The position numbers and the translations under genes are program-made. A model generated the notes under the pieces. It was not told where the DNA came from, ran no database searches, and saw nothing but the letters and a program-made list of their open reading frames with translations. Positions 1-10,275 of a DNA stretch of 64,000 bases are shown here, one piece after another. The DNA lies in the NCBI RefSeq assembly GCF_028736175.1, contig NZ_CP117880.1:1240001-1304000 (forward strand), read 5' to 3'. Each line of letters starts with the position of its first letter. Position 1 is the first letter of the stretch. The stretch comes from Sphingobacterium oryzagri (GTDB lineage: Bacteria > Bacteroidota > Bacteroidia > Sphingobacteriales > Sphingobacteriaceae).

Positions 1-478
1 TATGTCGAGCCGACAGCAATGCATTAACGGTTCATAACAATAGGCTACCTGATGCCCCTTGTAAAGATTATAAAACGCTGATGGTTAGTTGTCAACGCCC
101 AAAATCGGCTCATATCCTGGAGAAGATGTGGAAAAAAATGCTGACAACCGATCACCCAAAAACAAGCAAAATTGCGCTTCGAATAAGCTACGGTCTATCC
201 TAGATCGAGCTGCTTGTTCGAAAATTCCCGGCTTACAATAATAAGCGAATATAAATGACAGCTGTTCCGGGGCTATACCGAATTCTGTGGAACAGCTAAT
301 TTAATCAGCATCCTTTCATCATCCATCCTTTATGCCAGAAGTGGCCTATCCCTTACCGTACGAAATAAACAACTAAAAAGGTTAATTTATCAGGAAAACA
401 GCCGCCAAAGCATGGGGCCGCTTGCTATCAAAATAGCCAAAAGTGATCATAAGCTAGTGAAATTGGTCATTTTCCAGC
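1..478. other. intergenic, no gene recognised
   Basis: No open frame with protein-like composition was seen on either strand. The last 30 bases resemble a decayed unit of the adjoining 21-bp repeat array (a remnant ending in TTTCCAGC just before the first intact unit). Confidence 0.5.
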
Positions 479-565
479 CATAAGCAATTGCTTTCCGGTC
501 ATAAGCAATTGCTTTCCAGTCATAAGCAATTGCTTTTCAGCCATAAGCAATTGCTTTTCAGCCAT
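479..565. repeat. left arm of 21-bp palindromic repeat array
   Basis: Four intact 21-bp units start at 479, 500, 521 and 542, followed by the first three bases of a fifth unit cut by the IS element. Each unit contains the 12-bp perfect palindrome AAGCAATTGCTT with a linker ending in CCGGT, CCAGT or TTCAGC. The array resumes at 2383 in the same phase once the 9-bp duplication TTCAGCCAT is collapsed. There are no unique spacers, so it is not CRISPR. Confidence 0.9.
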
Positions 566-637
566 GAAGGTGTCTAAAAAGGCACCTTCTTCTGTTTTTA
601 CAGTTTTTTCGCTTCGATACATTTTTCGTTTCCAATA

Positions 638-2263
638 TTAGGCTGCAAGTCGATATATCGTACTTTTTACCCTTTCCAGACCTATATTTATCGCTGGTAG
701 GGAGCTTTTGCCATCAGGATTGCCAATCAAAGCCCTGTTTTTCCACTTTCTTGCCCATTTTCTTAGGTTATGAGCAATGGCCATCAAACCGAACTCCACG
801 GCAACTTTCTCCAATCCTTTCATACTGAACCGGGTAAACTTGTTATTGCTTTTCATCTGTCCAAATACAGCTTCAACTTCTACGGGTCGCTTACTTCGAT
901 GATAGAGCCCTTGTTCTGACAACAGCAATTCCCGAGCTTTAGCCCTGAGCTGGGTAAGTCGGTGGTTCACTTCAATCAGACGATTACCTTGAGCTTTATG
1001 GCACTGTCCGCGCATCGGGCAACCTTCACATCGCTGAGCTTGATAGCAACTCACTTGTGCAGCATATCCGTTGGTGCTGAATCGAGTCGCATGGCCTATA
1101 AAGCTAAGCTTCTGTCCTGCTGGACATATATAAAAGTCCTCCTGCTGGTTGTAATACAAGTTTTGCACCGAAAAAGGATCCTGCCTGTGTTTACGCTTTT
1201 GCTCCGTATGAAAGTAATTGTACTTGACAAAAGCGGTTATCCCTTTTCTTTCCATCAGCTCATAGTTTTGCTCGCTACCATATCCGGCATCCGCTACAAT
1301 TGATTCACTTTGCTTTCCGTAATGAGATTCAAAGCTTTCCAGATGTCCCGGTAAGGTTGTGGTGTCTGCGGTCGTTTGGTGGATACTGTAGTGGGTGATG
1401 AACTGCTCTTCGGTACTGATTTGTGTATTGTAGGCCGGTTTGAGCTGACCGTTTTTCATGTGATCTTCTTTCATCCGCATAAAAACAGCATCCGTATCTG
1501 TTTTACTATAACTATTGCGATCCCCTAGTATTTCCAGTTGTTGTTCATATTTTTCCAATCGCGGTAAATAGTCTTCTTCAAGTTTCTTGAGCTGCTTATC
1601 GGTAGACTTACTGCCCGCTCTGAGCTTGGCATTTATCGTTTTGATTCTTTCCTTCAATCCTGCACTATCGATTGCCTTACTAATTTCTTGATTGCCTAAG
1701 GAAGATTGATCTTCGGTTATCTGCGCGTCAATCGAGGAAAGTACAGCAGCGATGTTGGCTTCCAGTTTTAACTTGTTCTTCTGGATAGATTTCTTCCAAA
1801 CAAATGTGTAGCGACCCGCTGCCGATTCGATCTTGGTGCCATCTACATACTGAACGTGCAAACTGACGTACTCCAGTTCATGCAACATCCGAACGATGCT
1901 GGCAAATAGATCCTGTATTTGACCTTTAAGACGTTTAGCTCGAAAATAATTGATCGTGCGATAATCAGGCGTACTGTTTCCTGAAAGCCACATGAAATGG
2001 ATGTTCTCCTGCAAGGCGCGTTCGATCTTTCGACATGAATAGATATTGCTTAGATAAGCGTAGAATAAAACTTTAAGAAGCATCCTGGGATGGAAACTCG
2101 TCGTACCTCCGCCTTTATATTGACTGATCAGATGCGCGATATCCAGTTGATCAACAACCTGATTAACCAATCGAACGGGATGGTTTAATGGAATACGATC
2201 CAAAATATTTTCAGGAAATAGGACCGGACTATTGGATGGAAGGGCTTTAAATTGTACTTTCAT
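638..2263 (-). CDS. IS1182-family transposase (copy 1)
   Basis: This is the transposase of the first IS copy. The N-terminal part (about residues 30-120) is a DUF772-type domain with the motif TPDYRTINYFR. A DDE-type nuclease core follows, with candidate acidic residues in VDGTKIES, VADAGYGS and VEVEAVFG. A Cys-rich segment before the last acidic motif (CPAG, then CEGCPMRGQC) looks like a small zinc ribbon. I chose ATG at 2263 (541 aa); a TTG ten codons upstream at 2293 would give 551 aa. It appears intact. Compared with copy 2 it carries Gly instead of Glu in TTLP(G/E)HLESF (codon at 1346-1348), the only protein difference seen. Family assignment is by motif recognition. Confidence 0.9.
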   Translation of the reverse strand: MKVQFKALPSNSPVLFPENILDRIPLNHPVRLVNQVVDQLDIAHLISQYKGGGTTSFHPRMLLKVLFYAYLSNIYSCRKIERALQENIHFMWLSGNSTPDYRTINYFRAKRLKGQIQDLFASIVRMLHELEYVSLHVQYVDGTKIESAAGRYTFVWKKSIQKNKLKLEANIAAVLSSIDAQITEDQSSLGNQEISKAIDSAGLKERIKTINAKLRAGSKSTDKQLKKLEEDYLPRLEKYEQQLEILGDRNSYSKTDTDAVFMRMKEDHMKNGQLKPAYNTQISTEEQFITHYSIHQTTADTTTLPGHLESFESHYGKQSESIVADAGYGSEQNYELMERKGITAFVKYNYFHTEQKRKHRQDPFSVQNLYYNQQEDFYICPAGQKLSFIGHATRFSTNGYAAQVSCYQAQRCEGCPMRGQCHKAQGNRLIEVNHRLTQLRAKARELLLSEQGLYHRSKRPVEVEAVFGQMKSNNKFTRFSMKGLEKVAVEFGLMAIAHNLRKWARKWKNRALIGNPDGKSSLPAINIGLERVKSTIYRLAA

Positions 2264-2314
2264 ATCGTTTTTTGGGTGCACCTTAAGATACAAAATCTTA
2301 AGGACAAAAAACAG

Positions 2315-2344
2315 AAAAACCCCGCCATTTTTTATGACGGGGTT
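2315..2344 (-). terminator. hairpin inside IS end, upstream of transposase
   Basis: Read on the minus strand, AACCCCGTCAT pairs with ATGGCGGGGTT (one mismatch) and is followed by a T-run. It lies between the IS end and the transposase start, where it could block transcription entering from outside. An identical structure is at 3830-3859 in copy 2. Confidence 0.6.
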
Positions 2345-2376
2345 CTTTTTTTTAATAGACCTTTTTAGACGGCCTC

Positions 2377-2907
2377 TTCAGCCATAAGCAATTGCTTTCC
2401 GGTCATAAGCAATTGCTTTCCGTCCATAAGCAATTGCTTTTCAGCCATAAGCAATTGCTTTTCAGCCATAAGCAATTGCTTTCCAGTCATAAGCAATTGC
2501 TTTCCGGTCATAAGCAATTGCTTTCCAGTCATAAGCAATTGCTTTCCGTCCATAAGCAATTGCTTTCCAGTCATAAGCAATTGCTTTCCAGTCATAAGCA
2601 ATTGCTTTCCGGTCATAAGCAATTGCTTTCCGGTCATAAGCAATTGCTTTCCAGCCATAAGCAATTGCTTTTCAGCCATAAGCAATTGCTTTCCAGCCAT
2701 AAGCAACTGCTTTCCGGTCATAAGCAATTGCTTTCCAGCCATAAGCAATTGCTTTCCAGCCATAAGCAACTGCTTTCCGGTCATAAGCAATTGCTTTCCA
2801 GTCATAAGCAATTGCTTTTCAGCCATAAGCAATTGCTTTCCAGCGATAAGCAATTGCTTCCCGTTCATAAGCAATCGCTTTCCAGCCATAAGCAATTGCT
2901 TTTCAGC
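2377..2907. repeat. 21-bp palindromic repeat array, 25 units
   Basis: Twenty-five tandem 21-bp units run from 2383 to 2907 without a phase slip, so with the left arm the pre-insertion array had 29. Most units keep the palindrome AAGCAATTGCTT. Three carry a transition in its centre (CAACTG twice, CAATCG once), one begins GATAAG and one ends CCCGTT. The 9-nt linker varies mainly in its last bases (CCGGT, CCAGT, CCAGC, CCGTC, TTCAGC). A 21-bp period is close to two helical turns, so all palindromes face the same side of the DNA. Because 21 is a multiple of three, both strands stay open as heptapeptide repeats, but I do not consider these real genes. Confidence 0.95.
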
Positions 2908-3219
2908 GAGGGTGGTCTGCTTTAAAGTGTGTAAATAGACGAAAGCCAGTATATGAAATGATGGATAGCACGTTTTTTGTATACGGCTAACACGCATATG
3001 ATCGAAATAATCTAACAGAACTTCCAATATTAATAAGCCAATAATTTACGTGCTGTGTCTTAGAAGAGGGTTGTGTTAAGGGTTGTGGACTGAGAATTAT
3101 TTAATACTGTTGCCAACGATTAAGCTTGATCCTTTATGGATCGTATGCAAAAGTTGTACAGTGAATAAAAACAATAGGATATCTGCGATTTGATATTTTA
3201 CCCAAATGTATGAGCTATT
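2908..3219. other. gap without recognised gene
   Basis: AT-rich sequence between the repeat array and a degraded coding region. No RNA gene, coherent frame or repeat was recognised. Confidence 0.4.
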
Positions 3220-3733
3220 TTGTTCACATACCGTTCCAATGAATCTTTATGGGATTCAGATATGTTAAATTTGATGGCATTGATATTTGTATTACTCGTC
3301 TTTAAAATAGGTAAAATATCCAGCATGGAGCAAGCGTACCACTTTTATTTGCACGATAAAGAGTATGATAAAAGCATCGTCACTATCAATCAGATGTTAT
3401 TTTTAGGTTACAGTAAACATATGTCTTTCAAAAAAGGTAATTTACGGCATGCGCTGCTGGCTAGCCGTGATAAGCTTAGGTGGCAAGCTGCACAAGACGG
3501 CAACAGTATTTGGTACGGCTGCCGTGCGTTATCAGCAAGACAGAAATCAGGATCCTCCAGAGAGGAACAAGCAAAGTCGTGATTTGGATTATTGCGGAGC
3601 TAATTTAAAACTGCTAAATGACTATTTCTTGATGGGCTTCAGCAGGTGCTCATTCATACGATTCTGGCGGACCAATGAGTGACGCACGACAAACATTTAA
3701 ATTTACAGAAGAGATTGAACGTGAGAAATTATA
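3220..3733 (+). pseudogene. degraded ORF upstream of lipoprotein gene
   Basis: Three overlapping frames look partly protein-like, none of them full length. Frame 3220-3582 has a hydrophobic start (LNLMALIFVLLVF). Frame 3449-3682 continues past it. A third opens after a stop at 3630 and ends with TFKFTEEIEREKL and a TAA at 3731-3733, overlapping the GTG start of the lipoprotein at 3721. Such an overlap would be normal for a translationally coupled pair. I do not recognise the family. A decayed toxin gene ahead of an immunity lipoprotein is possible, given the Rhs-like vestige at 5.95 kb, but this is inference. Confidence 0.3.
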
Positions 3734-3829
3734 AATTATTGATTGGTTTATTTCTAACCCTTTTCCTAGGAGCTGGTTGCGGATTTCAGCAAGAAATGAG
3801 GCCGTCTAAAAAGGTCTATTAAAAAAAAG

Positions 3830-3859
3830 AACCCCGTCATAAAAAATGGCGGGGTTTTT
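3830..3859 (+). terminator. hairpin inside IS end, upstream of transposase
   Basis: AACCCCGTCAT pairs with ATGGCGGGGTT and a T-run follows. It lies between the left IS end and the transposase, so it may insulate the gene from outside promoters. Confidence 0.6.
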
Positions 3860-3910
3860 CTGTTTTTTGTCCTTAAGATTTTGTATCTTAAGGTGCACCC
3901 AAAAAACGAT

Positions 3911-5536
3911 ATGAAAGTACAATTTAAAGCCCTTCCATCCAATAGTCCGGTCCTATTTCCTGAAAATATTTTGGATCGTATTCCATTAAACCATCCCGTT
4001 CGATTGGTTAATCAGGTTGTTGATCAACTGGATATCGCGCATCTGATCAGTCAATATAAAGGCGGAGGTACGACGAGTTTCCATCCCAGGATGCTTCTTA
4101 AAGTTTTATTCTACGCTTATCTAAGCAATATCTATTCATGTCGAAAGATCGAACGCGCCTTGCAGGAGAACATCCATTTCATGTGGCTTTCAGGAAACAG
4201 TACGCCTGATTATCGCACGATCAATTATTTTCGAGCTAAACGTCTTAAAGGTCAAATACAGGATCTATTTGCCAGCATCGTTCGGATGTTGCATGAACTG
4301 GAGTACGTCAGTTTGCACGTTCAGTATGTAGATGGCACCAAGATCGAATCGGCAGCGGGTCGCTACACATTTGTTTGGAAGAAATCTATCCAGAAGAACA
4401 AGTTAAAACTGGAAGCCAACATCGCTGCTGTACTTTCCTCGATTGACGCGCAGATAACCGAAGATCAATCTTCCTTAGGCAATCAAGAAATTAGTAAGGC
4501 AATCGATAGTGCAGGATTGAAGGAAAGAATCAAAACGATAAATGCCAAGCTCAGAGCGGGCAGTAAGTCTACCGATAAGCAGCTCAAGAAACTTGAAGAA
4601 GACTATTTACCGCGATTGGAAAAATATGAACAACAACTGGAAATACTAGGGGATCGCAATAGTTATAGTAAAACAGATACGGATGCTGTTTTTATGCGGA
4701 TGAAAGAAGATCACATGAAAAACGGTCAGCTCAAACCGGCCTACAATACACAAATCAGTACCGAAGAGCAGTTCATCACCCACTACAGTATCCACCAAAC
4801 GACCGCAGACACCACAACCTTACCGGAACATCTGGAAAGCTTTGAATCTCATTACGGAAAGCAAAGTGAATCAATTGTAGCGGATGCCGGATATGGTAGC
4901 GAGCAAAACTATGAGCTGATGGAAAGAAAAGGGATAACCGCTTTTGTCAAGTACAATTACTTTCATACGGAGCAAAAGCGTAAACACAGGCAGGATCCTT
5001 TTTCGGTGCAAAACCTGTATTACAACCAGCAGGAGGACTTTTATATATGTCCAGCAGGACAGAAGCTTAGCTTTATAGGCCATGCGACTCGATTCAGCAC
5101 CAACGGATATGCTGCACAAGTGAGTTGCTATCAAGCTCAGCGATGTGAAGGTTGCCCGATGCGCGGACAGTGCCATAAAGCTCAAGGTAATCGTCTGATT
5201 GAAGTGAACCACCGACTTACCCAGCTCAGGGCTAAAGCTCGGGAATTGCTGTTGTCAGAACAAGGGCTCTATCATCGAAGTAAGCGACCCGTAGAAGTTG
5301 AAGCTGTATTTGGACAGATGAAAAGCAATAACAAGTTTACCCGGTTCAGTATGAAAGGATTGGAGAAAGTTGCCGTGGAGTTCGGTTTGATGGCCATTGC
5401 TCATAACCTAAGAAAATGGGCAAGAAAGTGGAAAAACAGGGCTTTGATTGGCAATCCTGATGGCAAAAGCTCCCTACCAGCGATAAATATAGGTCTGGAA
5501 AGGGTAAAAAGTACGATATATCGACTTGCAGCCTAA
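3911..5536 (+). CDS. IS1182-family transposase (copy 2)
   Basis: Near-identical twin of the transposase in copy 1, differing only by Glu for Gly in TTLPEHLESF (codon 4826-4828). The DUF772-like N-terminus, candidate DDE residues and Cys-rich segment are all present. ATG at 3911 is preferred (541 aa); the TTG at 3881 would extend it by ten codons. Between the terminator-like hairpin and the start lies an 8-bp inverted repeat (CCTTAAGA, then TCTTAAGG) at about 3870-3892. Which of Gly or Glu is ancestral, and whether either copy is active, cannot be told from the sequence. Confidence 0.9.
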   Translation: MKVQFKALPSNSPVLFPENILDRIPLNHPVRLVNQVVDQLDIAHLISQYKGGGTTSFHPRMLLKVLFYAYLSNIYSCRKIERALQENIHFMWLSGNSTPDYRTINYFRAKRLKGQIQDLFASIVRMLHELEYVSLHVQYVDGTKIESAAGRYTFVWKKSIQKNKLKLEANIAAVLSSIDAQITEDQSSLGNQEISKAIDSAGLKERIKTINAKLRAGSKSTDKQLKKLEEDYLPRLEKYEQQLEILGDRNSYSKTDTDAVFMRMKEDHMKNGQLKPAYNTQISTEEQFITHYSIHQTTADTTTLPEHLESFESHYGKQSESIVADAGYGSEQNYELMERKGITAFVKYNYFHTEQKRKHRQDPFSVQNLYYNQQEDFYICPAGQKLSFIGHATRFSTNGYAAQVSCYQAQRCEGCPMRGQCHKAQGNRLIEVNHRLTQLRAKARELLLSEQGLYHRSKRPVEVEAVFGQMKSNNKFTRFSMKGLEKVAVEFGLMAIAHNLRKWARKWKNRALIGNPDGKSSLPAINIGLERVKSTIYRLAA

Positions 5537-5924
5537 TATTGGAAACGAAAAATGTATCGAAGCGAAAAAACTGTAAAAACAGAAGAAGGTGCCTTTTTAG
5601 ACACCTTCTTATTATTTTATTATTCAGGTTGATGATGTGAATGACAAGGATTTGTGTTATAAATCTTACGATGGAAATTATTTAGGGCTGTTAGGTGGAG
5701 GGTTATTAAATCTTTATCAAAAAGGAGATACGCTGATTGCTGTGAAGGCTGTAAAAAAGCAAAAAAACTTAAATAAAGAATACCACATCATACCAATGTA
5801 TAACTATCATACTTTTGATCCAAGCAAAGGTATAAAGGGGCCTTTAAATAAAACAGAACTAAACACCACATTAAGTAAGAAAGGTATGGAGATTAGTCAA
5901 TTTGTGGAAGTAGATGTTGATTAA

Positions 5925-6017
5925 ATAACGAAACCTCAGGATACCCATTACGATTACGGAATCAGGTTTTATGAAGCGGAGATAAGACGGTGGTATGTGA
6001 TGGTACGTCGGCAATGA
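5925..6017 (+). pseudogene. Rhs/YD-repeat protein vestige
   Basis: In frame after the lipoprotein stop, codons read HYDYGIRFYEAEIRRWYV and then reach TGA. This closely resembles the conserved end of the Rhs core (consensus near YDYGFRFYDPEIGRW), with decayed positions. No Rhs body precedes it and no toxin tip follows it. It is most likely a small relic of a polymorphic toxin gene. Identification is from family knowledge and a short match. Confidence 0.5.
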
Positions 6018-6114
6018 TTTTTTATTCTTCGTCTTCTTAATGATGTTAACGGCAACCTCATCACAAGATTCGGCATAATTACAAGGAATAACCACACATC
6101 AACACTGTACCTAA

Positions 6115-7032
6115 TTAATTCAAGTTCCTGTATTGATTAGGGGTGAAGCCAACTCGCTGCTTAAATAGCCGACTGAAATGTTGAGGATACTTAAAGCCCA
6201 ACTCGTACGCGATTTCGCTTATCGTCTTTTTCGCTTCGAATATCTTATCCTTGGCGATTTCGATAATCTTATTCTGAATATACTCCTGCGCAGATTTACC
6301 GGTTTCCTTTTTAACGATATCACCAAAATAGTTGGCTGATAGGTGCAACTCGTCTGCAAAATGATTAACCTGTGGCAAACCCAGTGTATACGGTTTTTCG
6401 CCTGAAAAGTAATTGTTCAGCAATTGTTCAAATCGCTCCAATACACCTCTATTGACATTGTCTCGGGTGATAAATTGGCGATCATAAAACCGTTCACAGT
6501 AGTTCAGGAACAGCTCAATATTCGATACAATCAGTGTCTTGGTATGTTTATCAATGCTATGTTTAAGTTCATATTGAATTTTTAAAAAGCAATCCAATAT
6601 CGTATTACGTTCCTGTTCAGAAAGGTGCAAAGCTTCATTAACGGCGTAAGAGAAGAAGGTGAAGTCGGCTATTTTTTTGCCCAGCGCTGTGCCCAGCAGT
6701 AAATCCGGATGAAAAACAATCGCGGTGCCCTGAGGCTGATAATACTCATCTTTGCTCTCGCCGATAATTTGACCCGGCGCTAAAAAGATCAACGTTCCCT
6801 CTTCATAATCATACGTATTCAACCCGTAGCGAAGGTCGCCGCAGTGAATTTTTTTAAGAAAAATAATGTAGAAATCATATTGCAGCCTGCGAAACATGCG
6901 CGGTTCGGCTTTGTCCAGATCAACGACGCTCACCAGCGGATGTAGCGTCTCATTATTGTTGAATAGGTTATACTCATGTACCGTTCGAAAGTTGATGATT
7001 TCATCCATAACGTTTAATTTTTTATTGACCAT
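6115..7032 (-). CDS. AraC-family transcriptional regulator
   Basis: A 305-aa regulator with an N-terminal cupin-like sensing domain (about 1-180) and a C-terminal AraC helix-turn-helix domain (about 205-305). The second helix-turn-helix is visible in KKTISEIAYELGF followed by HFSRLFKQRVGFTPNQYR. It is divergent from the aldo/keto reductase run starting at 7176, the usual place for the activator of such a run (compare YqhC beside yqhD-dkgA in Escherichia coli). A promoter box TACTTTTG lies two bases before the ATG at 7032, so the start may be leaderless, or the real start may be the ATG at 7008 (MDEIINF). The effector is unknown. Confidence 0.9.
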   Translation of the reverse strand: MVNKKLNVMDEIINFRTVHEYNLFNNNETLHPLVSVVDLDKAEPRMFRRLQYDFYIIFLKKIHCGDLRYGLNTYDYEEGTLIFLAPGQIIGESKDEYYQPQGTAIVFHPDLLLGTALGKKIADFTFFSYAVNEALHLSEQERNTILDCFLKIQYELKHSIDKHTKTLIVSNIELFLNYCERFYDRQFITRDNVNRGVLERFEQLLNNYFSGEKPYTLGLPQVNHFADELHLSANYFGDIVKKETGKSAQEYIQNKIIEIAKDKIFEAKKTISEIAYELGFKYPQHFSRLFKQRVGFTPNQYRNLN

Positions 7033-7034
7033 TA

Positions 7035-7042
7035 CAAAAGTA
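7035..7042 (-). promoter_or_regulatory. Bacteroidota -7 box for the AraC gene
   Basis: TACTTTTG on the minus strand matches TAnnTTTG. It sits two bases from the ATG at 7032. No clear -33 box was seen. Confidence 0.45.
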
Positions 7043-7172
7043 CAAAATGAAGGCCTTGTTTAATGTGGCAGTCTGTAGAACAGTAATATTGGTATAGAAT
7101 AACGTAATCTGTATACAAATCAGCTCATTGGCAAATCGGACTTTTGTAATAGTAACGTTTAAAAGCGTCTAA

Positions 7173-8036
<864 letters not shown>

Positions 8037-8097
8037 TGCCAAATACCGGGAAACGGATTGCTCCAAGCATAAGATGATGAAAGTGTACTAAAAATAG

Positions 8098-9091
<994 letters not shown>

Positions 9092-9125
9092 AAAACTGAG
9101 GAAAAGGAGTGTTTAAGCCAAAAAT

Positions 9126-10271
9126 ATGATCAGCATGAAAAATAGATTTCAATACAAAAAACTTCGGAAAGTTCTTACAATGCCTTCAATCGTTAGCCGC
9201 CTATCGATCATGGTCGCTACTGCCGCATGCTTTTCGTCCTGTAATACAATAAAGGAGCATAAAAGTAGTAGCTTGGTTATCAAAGAGCAGGGCAGTTTTA
9301 TGGTTGGTGGGACAAAGGTAATCCAACCGGGCACTTTTGACGTGCAGGATGCGCTAAAGCCAGACGGACAGTCTTTTCATGGAGACCATGCCTACGCTTT
9401 TTATCAAATACCTGAGGATGCAAGTAGACTGCCGTTGGTTTTTTTGCATGGAGCCGGGCAGTCAAAGAAGACTTGGGAGACGACGCCTGACGGCCGCGAG
9501 GGTTTTCAGAATATTTTTCTGCGGCGGAAGTTTTCTGTTTACCTGCTGGATCAACCGAGGCGTGGCGAAGCTGGTAAAAGTATGGTCGAAGCAACCATCA
9601 AGCCTGCTGCAGATGAACAGTTTTGGTTTACGCAGTTTCGTTTAGGTAATTACCCTGACTTTTTTACGAACGTCCAGTTTCCAAAGGATTCGGCATCAAT
9701 CGAACAGTTTTACAGGCAAATGACGCCCAATACGGGCAGCTTCGATGCGAATATTATTACTGATGCCGTTTCCGCAGTATTCGACAAGATTGGCGACGGT
9801 ATCTTGGTTACGCATTCGCAGGGCGGCGGGCCTGGCTGGATGACCGCTATCAAAAACAGTAACGTAAAGGCCATCGTAGCCTATGAACCGTATAGCGGTT
9901 TTATGTTTCCTGAAGGTGAATTGCCACAGCCAATCAGCTCCACCGGGCTTTTTGGCGCATTGAGCGGTGTGGAAATACCGCTAGCTGACTTTCAAAAATT
10001 GACACGAATTCCCATTGTAATTTACTACGGTGATAATATTGCGGAGTCACCGACTACTATTTGGAACAGCGACCACTGGCGTTCCGGCCTTGCCATGGCA
10101 AAGCGATGGGCGGAAGTCGTCAACAAAAATGGGGGTGACGCAACGGTCGTGCATTTGCCGGCGGTTGGTATCAAGGGGAATACACATTTTCCGTTTTCTG
10201 ACCTGAACAACACCGAAGTTGCGGATGAACTATCGAAGTGGCTAAAACAAAAGAAATTAACTATCCAATAA
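9126..10271 (+). CDS. exported alpha/beta hydrolase (esterase-like)
   Basis: A 381-aa alpha/beta hydrolase. The oxyanion-hole motif FLHGAGQSKKTW (about 106-117) and nucleophile elbow VTHSQGGGPG (Ser231) are present, and the likely histidine is in GNTHFPF near the C-terminus. The N-terminus has a hydrophobic stretch ending in cysteines (IMVATAACFSSC), so it is probably a lipoprotein facing the periplasm. An internal ATG at 9180 gives a more typical signal peptide (MPSIVSRLSIMV) and may be the true start. It is followed four bases later by the flavodoxin gene, suggesting one transcript. The substrate is unknown. Confidence 0.85.
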   Translation: MISMKNRFQYKKLRKVLTMPSIVSRLSIMVATAACFSSCNTIKEHKSSSLVIKEQGSFMVGGTKVIQPGTFDVQDALKPDGQSFHGDHAYAFYQIPEDASRLPLVFLHGAGQSKKTWETTPDGREGFQNIFLRRKFSVYLLDQPRRGEAGKSMVEATIKPAADEQFWFTQFRLGNYPDFFTNVQFPKDSASIEQFYRQMTPNTGSFDANIITDAVSAVFDKIGDGILVTHSQGGGPGWMTAIKNSNVKAIVAYEPYSGFMFPEGELPQPISSTGLFGALSGVEIPLADFQKLTRIPIVIYYGDNIAESPTTIWNSDHWRSGLAMAKRWAEVVNKNGGDATVVHLPAVGIKGNTHFPFSDLNNTEVADELSKWLKQKKLTIQ

Positions 10272-10275
10272 AATA

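Larger units (their letters stand above)
566..2376 (-). mobile_element. IS1182-like insertion sequence, copy 1 (1811 bp)
   Basis: The element is bounded by imperfect terminal inverted repeats: GAAGGTGTCTAAAAAGG at 566, and GAGGCCGTCTAAAAAGG read inward on the minus strand from 2376. The 9-bp sequence TTCAGCCAT directly repeats on both sides (557-565 and 2377-2385), consistent with a target duplication made inside the 21-bp array. It carries one transposase gene and a terminator-like hairpin at its 2.3-kb end. The copy at 3798-5608 has the same length in the opposite orientation. Confidence 0.9.
3798..5608 (+). mobile_element. IS1182-like insertion sequence, copy 2 (1811 bp)
   Basis: The ends are GAGGCCGTCTAAAAAGG at 3798 and GAAGGTGTCTAAAAAGG on the minus strand from 5608, identical to copy 1 and inverted relative to it. 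The flanks (AGCAAGAAAT on the left, TTATTATTTT on the right) show no direct duplication, unlike copy 1. The two copies enclose 1421 bp of repeat array and degraded ORFs. Separate junctions argue against a composite transposon. Confidence 0.9.
3721..5924 (+). pseudogene. small lipoprotein gene split by IS copy 2
   Basis: The 5' part (3721-3797) starts at GTG and encodes a lipoprotein signal peptide with hydrophobic core LLIGLFLTLFLGAG and lipobox cysteine in GAGCGFQ. The 3' part (5609-5924) encodes about 105 residues starting IYYFIIQVDDVNDKDL across the junction and ending in QFVEVDVD. Deleting exactly the 1811-bp IS joins GAA-AT to T-TAT in the same reading frame and gives a plausible 130-aa lipoprotein. 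The gene is therefore inactivated, and the insertion left no target duplication. The family is not recognised; small lipoproteins beside Rhs remnants are often immunity proteins, which is only a suggestion here. Confidence 0.7.

Noticed and set aside
962..1303. Plus-strand ORF inside IS copy 1
   Set aside because: It lies antisense to the transposase and recurs identically in copy 2 only because the element does.
479..2907. CRISPR array
   Set aside because: The 21-bp units are contiguous with no unique spacers; no cas genes nearby.
2392..2925. Repeat protein on the plus strand (HKQLLSS heptads)
   Set aside because: Openness follows from the 21-bp period on both strands; no start signal or non-repeat domain.
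566..5608. Composite transposon bounded by the two IS copies
   Set aside because: Copy 1 has its own 9-bp duplication and copy 2 restores a gene alone, so they inserted independently.
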